From positions 1-64,000 of the forward strand of contig JAKASQ010000004.1 in assembly GCA_021828195.1 (NCBI GenBank): 64,000 nt of DNA, given 5' to 3'. Positions 1-7,571 of this stretch are shown in pieces. This stretch comes from Thermoplasmata archaeon. GTDB lineage: Archaea; Thermoplasmatota; Thermoplasmata; Lutacidiplasmatales; UBA184. Numbering within the stretch: position 1 is the stretch's first letter; each line of letters starts with the position of its first letter. The notes beneath the pieces were generated by a model. The model saw only the letters and a program-made list of their open reading frames with translations, made no database searches and was not told the origin of the DNA. The translations under genes were made by a program, and so were the position numbers.

Positions 1-2409
1 GCCAACGGAGACGGTCCCTGCCTGCTCCCCGGCGGCGCGACCAGCACCTCCCAGCCGGCGTTCCAGAACTACGTGGCCACGGTCAACCCGACGAGCTGGG
101 ACGCGCTCCAGATGCTCGCGGCGACGAACCCCCTGAACCCTCAGCCCGCGGTGAAGGAGAGCATGGTCGGATCTGGCCCGTACTACACGGTGGCGATCGA
201 CAACGCGATCGGGTACGTGCTCCAGGCCAACCCGTACTACCACGCCCCGACCGGCTGCGCTGGTCAGCAAGGTTGCCAGCCGCTGCCGGGAAGCTATCAG
301 GGAACGGTCAACGTCTTCTGGGAGCAGACCGACCAGCAGGGGATCGCGAACTACCAGGCCGGCCAAGCCGACCTTGCAGGGATCCAGTTGCCCGCCCACG
401 TCTCGACCCTGACGACGCTGCTCAACGCTGGGAAGATCGACCTGACGTATATCCCCACGCTCTGGATCTCTTTCATGCCATACAATCTGAACTTCGATGT
501 CAATGACACCAACGCCGTACCTGGCAACTCCGGTACGACCAACGTACCGGGAGATTTCTTCAGCCAGATCGGGCTTCGCCAGTTCATCACCAACGCCTAC
601 CCGTACGCGACGATCAACTCGAGCCTGCTCCAGGCGGGTAACCTCTCCCAGGGCTTCGGCTTCGGTGGCGCGATTCCGAAGTATCTGGGTAACTACTACG
701 CGTACAACATCAGCTGGCCCCAGAGCGATCCCAGCACGAACCCAAACGCCACGGGCGGGGCCGCGTGGTGGTGGGCTCAGGCGAACAACGCGAGCTCCCC
801 ATACTACGACAGGGAGGTCGTGGCGTGCACGACCTCGAACCCATGCACATTCCCGATCGACAGCCAGGCGGGGTCGACGTTCTTCGACGCGGCGATCGTC
901 GATCTGATCGGCGAGATTAAGTCCCTCACCGGCGACCGACTTCAGCCGTATGCCTTCACTGGGTTCTGCGGATTCTATGGTGGGTGTGGAAACTGGATGA
1001 CGCTCTGGAGTCTCGGGTGGGCTCCGGACTACCCCGACCCGACCGATTACGTGGGTTCGATCTACCAACCCAACCCGACGGTCCCCTACGGGGGTACGTA
1101 CCCCATCGCGGACTCGGTACCGGCGGAGCTCGGTCTCCCTCAGTTTAACTCGCCCTCTTGCGCATACGCCTCCAACTACAGCCACCCAGACGATGCGTGG
1201 GCGGCGCTCGTCTACTACCACGGGCTCCAAGAACTCCCCGACGCATGCCAGGGAGTCGCCTACAACATTTCGACGTACTGGTACCAACTCGCCGCCTCGC
1301 TTGCCATCGGGCCCCAGCGGACGCTCGACTACCAGATGGCGAACCAGCTCGACTACCTGCTCTCGCTCTACATCTGGAACTTCCAGGCCCAGATCCCGGA
1401 GACGTACGCTCCGTGGATCCATGGCCCATCGTTGAACGCGAACGTGATGATCGGAGGCGGCGGGGACAACACCTGGTACACCGTGGGGTACGCCTCGAAC
1501 ATACGGTCGGTGACGTTCCGGGAGAGGGGGATGCCGCCCGCGGCTGGCGGGGGGGTAAGGTTCAATGGCGGTATCCTCACTGCGTTCGGCGCAGATGGGC
1601 TGCTTACGTTCAGTGGACTACGCAATGGCACCTACAACTATACGATCGTGGCAGCGCCCGGCTACGAGCTCGTTTCGTCGAGCCCGGCTTCGCCGGTGGA
1701 CGTGAGCGGATCGGATGTGACCGTGTCCGTCATGTTCGAAGTGCCTCACGCCGTCACGTTTACGGAAGAGGGGATGCCCACGACGGCGGGTGGCGGGGTC
1801 GATTTCAACGGAAGTGGGCTGGTGCACTTCGTCCCGGCGGGCGGAGGTACGGGCACCGTCACCTTCAGCGGCCTAGCGAATGGGACCTACAACTACACCC
1901 TCAGCGCGGGGCCAGGTTACCAACTGATCTCAGCTCTGCCGACCTCGCCCGTCGTCCTGAGTGGAACCGACCTCGCAGTACAGGTTCGGTTCGAGGCCGT
2001 GTATTCGGTGACGTTCTCCCAGAGCGGCATTCCCAACGGTACGACTTGGACGTTGCGGGTCGCTCAGGCCTTCACCCCGCCCCGGGCGGCCGCATCCGGC
2101 GGGACCGAGACGAACTGGTCGGTGAACGCAACGGGGCCGAGCGCGGTACTGGAGCTCCCGAATGGTTCCTACTCGTACATGATCACGGCGTCCGGCTACT
2201 CGGCTGCGACGGGTACCTTCTCGGTCGGCGGGCAGCCCGTGCAGGTGCCGGTGGCCGTTTCTTCGAGCGCTTCGGAGGCTACGGTGTGGGTCTACGTTGT
2301 AATCGGGGTTGTAATCGCTGGTACGGGCGTCGGTCTCGCGATCGCGCTCCGGCGCCACCGCCGACCGCCCACCGGGGACACCGGCCCGCCTCCCCCGGCG
2401 ACTCCTTAG
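1..2409 (+). CDS. ABC-type peptide/nickel substrate-binding protein (SBP_bac_5 type) with beta-repeat tail, 5' truncated
   Basis: The frame is open from base 1, so the N-terminus and signal peptide lie outside the window; the GTG at 73 is internal. About 800 residues are visible. The first ~490 (to about base 1480) resemble the C-terminal lobe of extracellular oligopeptide-binding proteins, rich in Trp, Tyr and Asn. Three beta repeats follow (about 1505-1740, 1741-1995, 1996-2270), each opening with a VTF-x5-G[MI]P pattern and containing NGTYNY or NGSYSY. A single membrane helix (about 2282-2345) and a short basic, Pro-rich cytoplasmic tail end the protein. It is probably a membrane-anchored solute receptor on the outer face. 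No transporter permease or ATPase is in the window. Family call is by overall pattern, so the substrate is unknown. Confidence 0.75.
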   Translation, partial: ANGDGPCLLPGGATSTSQPAFQNYVATVNPTSWDALQMLAATNPLNPQPAVKESMVGSGPYYTVAIDNAIGYVLQANPYYHAPTGCAGQQGCQPLPGSYQGTVNVFWEQTDQQGIANYQAGQADLAGIQLPAHVSTLTTLLNAGKIDLTYIPTLWISFMPYNLNFDVNDTNAVPGNSGTTNVPGDFFSQIGLRQFITNAYPYATINSSLLQAGNLSQGFGFGGAIPKYLGNYYAYNISWPQSDPSTNPNATGGAAWWWAQANNASSPYYDREVVACTTSNPCTFPIDSQAGSTFFDAAIVDLIGEIKSLTGDRLQPYAFTGFCGFYGGCGNWMTLWSLGWAPDYPDPTDYVGSIYQPNPTVPYGGTYPIADSVPAELGLPQFNSPSCAYASNYSHPDDAWAALVYYHGLQELPDACQGVAYNISTYWYQLAASLAIGPQRTLDYQMANQLDYLLSLYIWNFQAQIPETYAPWIHGPSLNANVMIGGGGDNTWYTVGYASNIRSVTFRERGMPPAAGGGVRFNGGILTAFGADGLLTFSGLRNGTYNYTIVAAPGYELVSSSPASPVDVSGSDVTVSVMFEVPHAVTFTEEGMPTTAGGGVDFNGSGLVHFVPAGGGTGTVTFSGLANGTYNYTLSAGPGYQLISALPTSPVVLSGTDLAVQVRFEAVYSVTFSQSGIPNGTTWTLRVAQAFTPPRAAASGGTETNWSVNATGPSAVLELPNGSYSYMITASGYSAATGTFSVGGQPVQVPVAVSSSASEATVWVYVVIGVVIAGTGVGLAIALRRHRRPPTGDTGPPPPATP

Positions 2410-2476
2410 TGCGGAGCGTCCGCCGGCTTTTCCCCCACCCGCCTCCCCGCAAGCGCCCGGGCCCGATCTAGGGGAG

Positions 2477-2582
2477 TGGTGCTCCCGGCGGGAGTTTCCC
2501 CGCCCGGCCAGCGGCCGGGCGGATTTGAACCCGCGTCAGGGGCTCGAGAGGCCCCTATCCTTGACCACTAGACTACGGGAGC
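2477..2582 (-). tRNA. tRNA-Glu (anticodon CTC) with a 30-nt intron in the T arm
   Basis: Reading the - strand, acceptor GCTCCCG (2582-2576) pairs with CGGGAGC (2487-2481), followed by discriminator A and an encoded CCA (2480-2477). The anticodon stem GGGGC/GCCCC encloses loop CTCTCGA, giving anticodon CTC. The T arm starts as GCGGG-TTCAAAT-CC and is then interrupted by 30 bases before the stem finishes with CGC at 2490-2488. Removing about 2520-2491 restores a perfect CCCGC and a 76-nt tRNA including CCA. The insert folds as GCCCGGCC/GGCCGGGC with a 3-nt loop, as expected for an archaeal intron cut at a bulge-helix-bulge site. The exact borders are ambiguous by up to two bases because C runs repeat at both ends. 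Confidence 0.88.
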
Positions 2583-2656
2583 GCCCGAGCCCGAGGTACC
2601 GGGCCTCCTCCTTGAGCCTTTCGACCGTACGGCTCGGCTCCGATAGGACGGGAAGC

Positions 2657-3115
2657 TCAGTCTGGCTCGGGGGGATCGAAATCGACCCAGAAGCGTACCA
2701 CGCGACTCCGGTGAACAAGTGGATGAAGCCCGTCGATCGGCGCGGTCGCTCGGCGCGCGCATTCCCATCGGTAGAGCAGACTGACCCGGCGGGTGGGCAG
2801 GGGGATCCGGCTCCACGTCGCGATCGCGATCGGCTCGGGACCCTCGAGCGCAAGCACGCCCTGGCTCTCCCCCCTGTCGAGCGCTTGGCGCATTCGTACG
2901 GTCCATTCCTCCTCCGCGAACCGATCGCCCGCGATCTCCGCGAGGGCCCCTCGGCACAGCGGCCAGCTTTCGCCGGGTCGCTGGGAGAGCGGGATCGTCT
3001 CGAGCAGGGGCCGTCGGACCTCCGCTGTCGAATAACTGGCTGCCAGGGTTGCCGCGCGCTCTCCGAAGGCCCTAAGTGCGCTCTCGAGCTTGGTTCCGGA
3101 AGATGACTCCGCCGG
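2657..3115 (-). CDS. uncharacterised protein, start codon unresolved
   Basis: This frame is open from the stop at 3116-3118 to the stop at 2657 and reads as a plausible protein of up to 152 residues with balanced composition and several Trp (for example TWSRIPLP, RFWVDF near the C-terminus). The difficulty is the start: the only in-frame ATG is at 2893, which would leave 78 residues, and there is no GTG or TTG upstream. Either a rare start codon is used, an indel is present, or only the C-terminal part is translated. The 5' end overlaps the divergent gene at 3103. I recognise no family. Confidence 0.45.
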   Translation of the reverse strand, partial: PAESSSGTKLESALRAFGERAATLAASYSTAEVRRPLLETIPLSQRPGESWPLCRGALAEIAGDRFAEEEWTVRMRQALDRGESQGVLALEGPEPIAIATWSRIPLPTRRVSLLYRWECARRATAPIDGLHPLVHRSRVVRFWVDFDPPEPD

Positions 3116-3552
3116 TCAAGGCCCGCAGCGGCCACATCCTCCTCGACTCCAGACGCAGTTACAAGGACCTCGTGCGAGTCTTCCCCGAGATCTACAAGAA
3201 GGTCGTGGAGGCGAACCGCCCGTTCGCGAAGGACGGAGAGACGATCCTGCCGGACGTGCTCCTCGAGGAGAACCTGCGGGACCTGCGCGCTGACCGCAAG
3301 CCCGCGGGGTACAATCGCATCGACGCCTTCGGGCTCCGGTTGATCTTCCCGATGGCCGACGAGCGCCGGGTGGAGTTCTACTTCACCAAGGCATTGCGCG
3401 GGCAGGACATCGTCCATGTCACCGAGCAGGTCTCGGCCATGCTTCGTCGCCGCGGCATCAAGCACACGGTCGAGTACGACCGACTGCCTCTCGGACCCCC
3501 ACGGGGCCCTCCGGGGATCTTGCTCGCCGGAGCTCAGTTGAGCTCGAGCTGA
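3103..3552 (+). CDS. conserved-looking hypothetical protein, 149 aa
   Basis: Charged, soluble protein beginning MTPPVKARSG; an in-frame GTG at 3076 would add nine residues. It has a central helical segment (RVFPEIYKKVVEAN) and a beta-rich part with FGLRLIFPMA and VEFYFTKAL, ending in a Pro/Gly-rich tail. No catalytic motif, zinc ligand or membrane segment is visible and I do not recognise the family. An AT-richer patch at about 3029-3037 (GAATAACTG) could be its promoter. It runs head-on towards the aIF5A gene, whose stop lies only 8 bases away. Confidence 0.6.
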   Translation: MTPPVKARSGHILLDSRRSYKDLVRVFPEIYKKVVEANRPFAKDGETILPDVLLEENLRDLRADRKPAGYNRIDAFGLRLIFPMADERRVEFYFTKALRGQDIVHVTEQVSAMLRRRGIKHTVEYDRLPLGPPRGPPGILLAGAQLSSS

Positions 3553-3559
3553 ATCCGCG

Positions 3560-3946
3560 CTACGAACGCGTGATCTTGCGGCGGCCGAGCGCCTCGAGGT
3601 ACTGGATCTCCGACCCCGGCTGGAGCTGCCCCTTCGTCTCCGCGTCGAGGGCCATCGAGAACGTCGCGTACGTTTCCATGTCCATGAGCTGGACCTCGGT
3701 GTCCGTCAGCGAGAGGACCTGAGCTTGGTGCTTACCGATCATCGGGATCTGGACCTTATGCTTCACGGGATGGACGACGCTGCGCTTCGCTCCGTCGAAG
3801 ATGCCCACCGCGTCGATCCGCGATTTCGCTTCCCCGTGCTTTCCCGGCTTGGAAGTCTGGATGCTCAGGATCCGGCACGGCTCGTCGTCGATGATCATGT
3901 ACCGGCCTTCCTTGAGCTCGCGAACCTCCGCTTGCGTCCACGCCAT
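3560..3946 (-). CDS. translation initiation/elongation factor aIF5A
   Basis: 128-residue protein, the usual size of archaeal IF5A. It promotes ribosomal peptide-bond formation at difficult (for example polyproline) stretches and needs hypusine on one lysine. The conserved loop [10 protein letters not shown] is present, with Lys36 as the modification site. The N-terminal SH3-like domain (to about residue 70) precedes a C-terminal OB-fold. The frame extends far upstream, but ATG 3946 ([10 protein letters not shown]) is the family start and lies about 40 bases downstream of a TATA-like ATTTATC at 3988-3982. Monocistronic. Confidence 0.95.
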   Translation of the reverse strand: MAWTQAEVRELKEGRYMIIDDEPCRILSIQTSKPGKHGEAKSRIDAVGIFDGAKRSVVHPVKHKVQIPMIGKHQAQVLSLTDTEVQLMDMETYATFSMALDAETKGQLQPGSEIQYLEALGRRKITRS

Positions 3947-3981
3947 GAATGGGTCCCTGCGGGCGAGCAGGACGAAGGCGG

Positions 3982-3988
3982 GATAAAT
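3982..3988 (-). promoter_or_regulatory. TATA-like box of aIF5A
   Basis: ATTTATC on the - strand in otherwise GC-rich DNA. Its spacing to ATG 3946 predicts a transcription start about 10-15 bases before the codon. Confidence 0.5.
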
Positions 3989-4184
3989 CTTGCCCCGGTA
4001 GCCGCGGATCGCGCGCGGGAGGTGCTGGGCCACCATGGGTTGATGGGAGCCCCCCAGCACGGGATTCTCGAGGAGACTCACGGGACCATCCACAATTGGC
4101 GACACAGGACTGCGATGGGTCCCCGACCCTGGAGATGGCAAGATAGTTAGGGAGGATCCGCTTGGGCCAGCTGGAGCGTCGATC

Positions 4185-4340
4185 ATGGTGGTGAGTACGT
4201 CGTTGCCCCTGGCCCTGCTGGTAATCGCGGCCATTGTCGTGATCATCGTGGTGGTCATCAAGTTCTTCTGGCTCCTGCTTCTCGTGGGTGGGCTGCTCGT
4301 GGTCAGCTACCTATTCTACACCGGAACCGTGCACTTCTAA
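4185..4340 (+). CDS. small membrane protein, 51 aa
   Basis: ATG 4185 opens a 51-codon frame ending TAA 4338-4340. It encodes two closely spaced hydrophobic helices: a Val/Ile-rich one around residues 7-25, then [14 protein letters not shown] around 27-40, separated only by a Lys. The C-terminus is YTGTVHF. A GGAG lies about 8 bases before the start. Such mini-proteins usually act as membrane-bound subunits or regulators, but no partner gene is evident. It diverges from aIF5A. Confidence 0.6.
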   Translation: MVVSTSLPLALLVIAAIVVIIVVVIKFFWLLLLVGGLLVVSYLFYTGTVHF

Positions 4341-4423
4341 CGGTAAGCCCCTCGGGGTCCGGGGGCGACGCCCACGGCGCCGCTTCTTCCGTCCCGATCG
4401 GGCGTCCCCGCTCCGGGCCCCGG

Positions 4424-4570
4424 TCAGGGCCCGCCCGAACGAGCCCAGGAACGGGATCGGATGCGGTGGCGGTTCCAATGCGAGAACGCCTTCCGCCGCC
4501 GCGTCACGATGAGAACCATGAAACCTAGCCAGAGCGCGGCTAGCATGGCATCTCGCTCCTCCCGCTTCAT
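4424..4570 (-). CDS. possible small single-TM protein, 48 aa
   Basis: Frame from ATG 4570 to TGA 4426-4424. It starts MKREERDAM, then a short hydrophobic stretch LAALWLGFMVLIV and a strongly basic tail with TRRRKAF. A second in-frame ATG at 4546 sits 11 bases after GGAGGAG and may be the true start. Size, charge pattern and a ribosome-binding site argue for it; nothing else does. Confidence 0.35.
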   Translation of the reverse strand: MKREERDAMLAALWLGFMVLIVTRRRKAFSHWNRHRIRSRSWARSGGP

Positions 4571-5037
4571 CTCACGCCGATGACCCCCCAATCGGTCTCT
4601 GCTTATCCGTCTTGGCGCCTACGTTCGCGCGGGTCGCCCGTTCGACCGAGCCTTGGTGGGATGCCGTGCGTTCTCCGAGCACTCGCTCTCCGAGCGTCGC
4701 CCTCGCACCGATCCGAGATGGAGGGGCCGGCCGGACGCGCCGGCATCGTAGGCCCCATGACTTGGCGGTAGCTGGAAGCGGGATTCCTGGGGGTACTGAC
4801 AGAGCGCCCGCCCCCGCGGCCGTTCGCCCAAGATAGAGCCGGCACCTGCCCGTAGTGGGGTCCGGCGGCGGAAGTACCTGTTCTCTGCGGGTCGGGACCT
4901 CCCTCCTGCGCTCGAGTCGAGCCACCGGGTCGCTCGTGCCCGGCCCGCCCGGGAGCCGCTGCGGCCCGACCACCCTCCTGATCTCGCCGCCCGCGTCCCA
5001 GGCTAGAGGACTTGTGTCTTCGTGGCCTAGACCCTCC
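4571..5037. other. intergenic region without convincing genes
   Basis: 467 bases of uniformly GC-rich DNA between the small - strand frame and the MscS gene. Open frames here have the Arg/Pro/Ser-rich composition of antisense readings. I looked for archaeal SRP RNA and RNase P core motifs and saw none. Confidence 0.4.
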
Positions 5038-5967
5038 ATGGACGCAACGAAACGCGAGAATCTGGCCGTCGCGACGGGAAGCCTGGTCGTCGTGGGGCTG
5101 GTAGCTCTCGGGGTAGGCCTCTTCCTGGCCATCGACACCCTTGGGGTCGTACCGATGAACCTGGTCACCGTGGTCCATGTTCTCATTGCCGCGGTCCTCG
5201 GGGTGACGGCCCTATTGTTGGTCGGGCGGTTGATCGAGCGTGCCACGCGGCGGTCGATGGACCTACGGCGGGCATCCCTCGTCCTCTCGCTCTACCGGCT
5301 GGCGGCGTATACGACGCTCGCGCTCGTCCTGCTCGCGGTAGCGGGAGTCAATGGGCTCGCGCTCCTGGCCGGAGGAACCTTCGCGGGACTGGTGCTGGGG
5401 CTCGCCTCGCAAACGGTGCTCTCCAACCTCATTGCGGGGGTCGCGCTCCTGCTCACGCGCCCGCTACAGCCCGGAGATCGGGTCACGATCGTGACGTGGC
5501 AGTACGGACTCCTCGCGCCGGCCTACCCACCGAAGTTCTACTCCCAGGACACGCTCGTCCCGGGATACACCGGGACGGTGATCAGCCTGAGCCTCGTCTA
5601 TTCCCTGCTGCGCATGGACGAGGGCTCGATGTTCAAGGTGCCGAACAGCATCCTGATCCAATCGGCCATCATTTCCCATGATCTTCCCGAGCGATGGGTG
5701 CGCGCGAAGTACGAACTGCCCGTGCAGGCCGACCCCGAGCTCGCGCTCGAGCAGATTGCCGAAGCCGTGCGCGGGGTCCCCTGCGTCGCGCGGCCCGATT
5801 CTGTGCGCGTCCTTCTGAACCAGGCAAATCAGTCCACGCTGGTCGTCTCCGTGGACGCGCTCTGCCATGGTAACATGGAAGAACCGCCGCGCAGCGAGAT
5901 CCTGTTGGCCGCCATCCATGCCGTCCGTCGGATCGACGCGCCGACGCAGGTCGAGCCTTCCTGGTAG
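5038..5967 (+). CDS. MscS-family small-conductance mechanosensitive channel
   Basis: 309-residue membrane protein starting MDATKRENLA at ATG 5038; upstream in-frame sequence is low-complexity and not channel-like. Hydrophobic helices lie at about 14-37, 42-62 and 85-108. The pore helix follows with the Gly/Ala-rich pattern GTFAGLVLGLASQTVLSN, typical of MscS TM3. After it come the beta domain (QPGDRVTI) and a C-terminal alpha/beta domain. The protein would open under membrane tension and release solutes during hypo-osmotic shock. It is a stand-alone gene. Confidence 0.88.
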   Translation: MDATKRENLAVATGSLVVVGLVALGVGLFLAIDTLGVVPMNLVTVVHVLIAAVLGVTALLLVGRLIERATRRSMDLRRASLVLSLYRLAAYTTLALVLLAVAGVNGLALLAGGTFAGLVLGLASQTVLSNLIAGVALLLTRPLQPGDRVTIVTWQYGLLAPAYPPKFYSQDTLVPGYTGTVISLSLVYSLLRMDEGSMFKVPNSILIQSAIISHDLPERWVRAKYELPVQADPELALEQIAEAVRGVPCVARPDSVRVLLNQANQSTLVVSVDALCHGNMEEPPRSEILLAAIHAVRRIDAPTQVEPSW

Positions 5968-6360
5968 CCCGCTCCGACGGGCCGGGTTCGCAGATACCCG
6001 CACGCCGAATCCGAGGCCGTCCCGCGAGGTGCACCGCGATCAGCCTGCGCGACTCTCGCTCCACTTTGCCGGGGCGCAGATGCCGGCGAGATATCTGGTG
6101 CGGCTCCCACCGCTGTGCTCACGAGCGCCCAGTACTCTGTCTCGAGCTCCCGGCCCGGCGACCCTCCGTAGTCCCGTCGCCGAGACCGCTCGTTCTCGCA
6201 CGCGAACCTGCAGACACAATCCCGCTCGTGCACGAACAGGGGCCCCGGACGGTCGGACGTCCCTCCTCCAGGGCGGTTGGCTCCATCCTAAGGAGCTCAC
6301 GATACCGCACGCCCGTTGGTGGCGACCGATCGGGTCCCGGAGTCGCCACCGGGATCAGGC
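5968..6360. other. intergenic region, nothing recognised
   Basis: 393 bases between the MscS gene and the promoter of the RHH regulator. Several overlapping frames exist on both strands but all have antisense-like composition, and no RNA structure stood out. Confidence 0.4.
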
Positions 6361-6410
6361 GTTAAACAGAAGTTGAATAATATTTAAATAGTCGTTTAAT
6401 ATCGTTAAAC
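6361..6410 (+). promoter_or_regulatory. promoter with TATA box and operator-like inverted repeat
   Basis: A 50-base AT-rich island in GC-rich surroundings. TATTTAAATA at 6381-6390 is a near-perfect TATA element, 24 bases before the GTG at 6414, so the mRNA should be essentially leaderless. GTTTAA (6394-6399) and TTAAAC (6405-6410) form a 6-bp inverted repeat with a 5-base spacer, and a third GTTAAAC lies at 6361-6367 upstream of the TATA box. Their placement across the start region suits a repressor, probably the downstream RHH protein. Confidence 0.65.
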
Positions 6411-6413
6411 TCT

Positions 6414-6809
6414 GTGCGAACTGACCGGCCCCCGACGAAAGCGTCCCGATTCCTCGGCGTGCGTCTGACCGAGGAAGAGGAGACACTCCTCGAGAACTTC
6501 CGCCGATCGCGTGAGTTTGCGAACCGCTCCGAAGCGGTCCGTACGCTCGTGCGCGAGTCGGCGGAGCGTAGAGAATTCGCCTTCGAACTACCTGCCACCC
6601 TGCAGGCCGAGGTCGAGGCGCTCGTCGAAGATGGAGTTCTGAAAAGCCCCGAGAGCGCGATCGACACGCTCGTGACCCTCGGCATGGCGGAACTCGGCCG
6701 AACCCACGAACGCGTCGTCCAACTCCGCGCGCACGCGCGGAACGAAGCGACGCGCCGTGAGAGCCGGCGGCGGGCAGATCGCGAGGGTCGGGGCCTCCTC
6801 GGGCGCTAG
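6414..6809 (+). CDS. ribbon-helix-helix (CopG-like) transcriptional regulator
   Basis: 131 residues from GTG 6414. The N-terminal region has the RHH pattern: a short strand (RFLGVRLTEEE), a helix (ETLLENFRRS), a turn and a second helix beginning NRSEAVRTLV. RHH proteins bind DNA as dimers through the paired strand. The middle (about 60-100) is a helical segment and the C-terminus is very basic. The start is fixed by the TATA box 24 bases upstream. Inverted repeats in the promoter suggest autorepression. The target pathway is unknown; cobalamin adenosyltransferase follows downstream. Confidence 0.75.
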   Translation: MRTDRPPTKASRFLGVRLTEEEETLLENFRRSREFANRSEAVRTLVRESAERREFAFELPATLQAEVEALVEDGVLKSPESAIDTLVTLGMAELGRTHERVVQLRAHARNEATRRESRRRADREGRGLLGR

Positions 6810-6834
6810 GTCTCGAAAACAGGGTGTTGCAACC

Positions 6835-7062
6835 ATGGAACCGTTGGGAATCGCCTGGAGCGAACGTAGTGGATTCATCTGCCGACTGTGCCGTCAGGAC
6901 GCCAAGCATAATGAGGTTCTCCGAATCTCATACTGTCCGGTGCACGGGCTCAGCTCTCCGCTCGACGAGCTGCCCGGGCGACCGGAGGCACGAGCGATAC
7001 GCGGCTCTACACTCGCACCGGGGATCGCGGCGAGACCGCTCTCGTCGGCGGGACGCGCGTAG
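6835..7062 (+). CDS. possible small zinc-binding protein
   Basis: ATG 6835 opens a 75-codon frame starting MEPLGIAW. A CRLC pair and a CPVH pair are 16 residues apart, which could bind one zinc ion. The second half, after about residue 45, has antisense-like composition and overlaps the start of the cobalamin adenosyltransferase in another frame. It may be a short independent gene or the N-terminal part of a frameshifted fusion with that enzyme. Confidence 0.35.
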   Translation: MEPLGIAWSERSGFICRLCRQDAKHNEVLRISYCPVHGLSSPLDELPGRPEARAIRGSTLAPGIAARPLSSAGRA

Positions 7063-7550
7063 CCAAGGACTCCTTCCGGATCGGGGCCTACGGCACGTTC
7101 GACGAGCTCGCCGCGTGCCTTGGCGTCGTCGAGACCTCACTTCCGGACGCACTGTCCGAAGTTCGGGCGCTCCTCCGACGTCTCGAGCACGAACTCTTCC
7201 TCGCGGAGAGCGAGCTCGCTACGCCTTCGGGTGGGGCTCCCCCCGCGGGCCGCATCGAAGCACGCCACGTTCGCCGGCTCGAGGCGGATATCGATCGGTA
7301 CTCCGACGCGGTCCAAGCGCTGCGCACGTTCGTGCTCCCGACGGGATCGCCCGCGGCGGCCTACCTGCATTGGGCCCGGGCTCTCGCGCGCCGGGCGGAA
7401 CGGGAGCTCCTGCGGCTGCACCGAACCGAGCCTCAATCCGAGGAGCTGCTCCAATGGTCGAACCGCCTCGGCGACCTGTTCTTTGCCCTCGCGCTGAGCG
7501 CAAATCGAGCGCTCGGCGTCTCCGAGATCCCGCCCGACTACTCGGCGTAA
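6999..7550 (+). CDS. PduO-type ATP:cob(I)alamin adenosyltransferase
   Basis: Transfers the adenosyl group of ATP to cob(I)alamin to make adenosylcobalamin. The N-terminal nucleotide-binding segment LYTRTGDRGE begins at 7005, and the family core FVLPTGSPAAAYLHWAR and NRLGDLFFAL lie in the C-terminal helices. Coding similarity starts right at about 7002, yet no ATG, GTG or TTG occurs in frame between the stop at 6912 and GTG 7332, which is far inside the domain. ACG at 6999, 11 bases after GGAGG, is the nearest candidate start. A frameshift with the upstream zinc-binding frame is the alternative. The enzyme itself looks complete. Confidence 0.8.
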   Translation, partial: TRLYTRTGDRGETALVGGTRVAKDSFRIGAYGTFDELAACLGVVETSLPDALSEVRALLRRLEHELFLAESELATPSGGAPPAGRIEARHVRRLEADIDRYSDAVQALRTFVLPTGSPAAAYLHWARALARRAERELLRLHRTEPQSEELLQWSNRLGDLFFALALSANRALGVSEIPPDYSA

Positions 7551-7571
7551 GGACACCGGTAGGACGATCCG

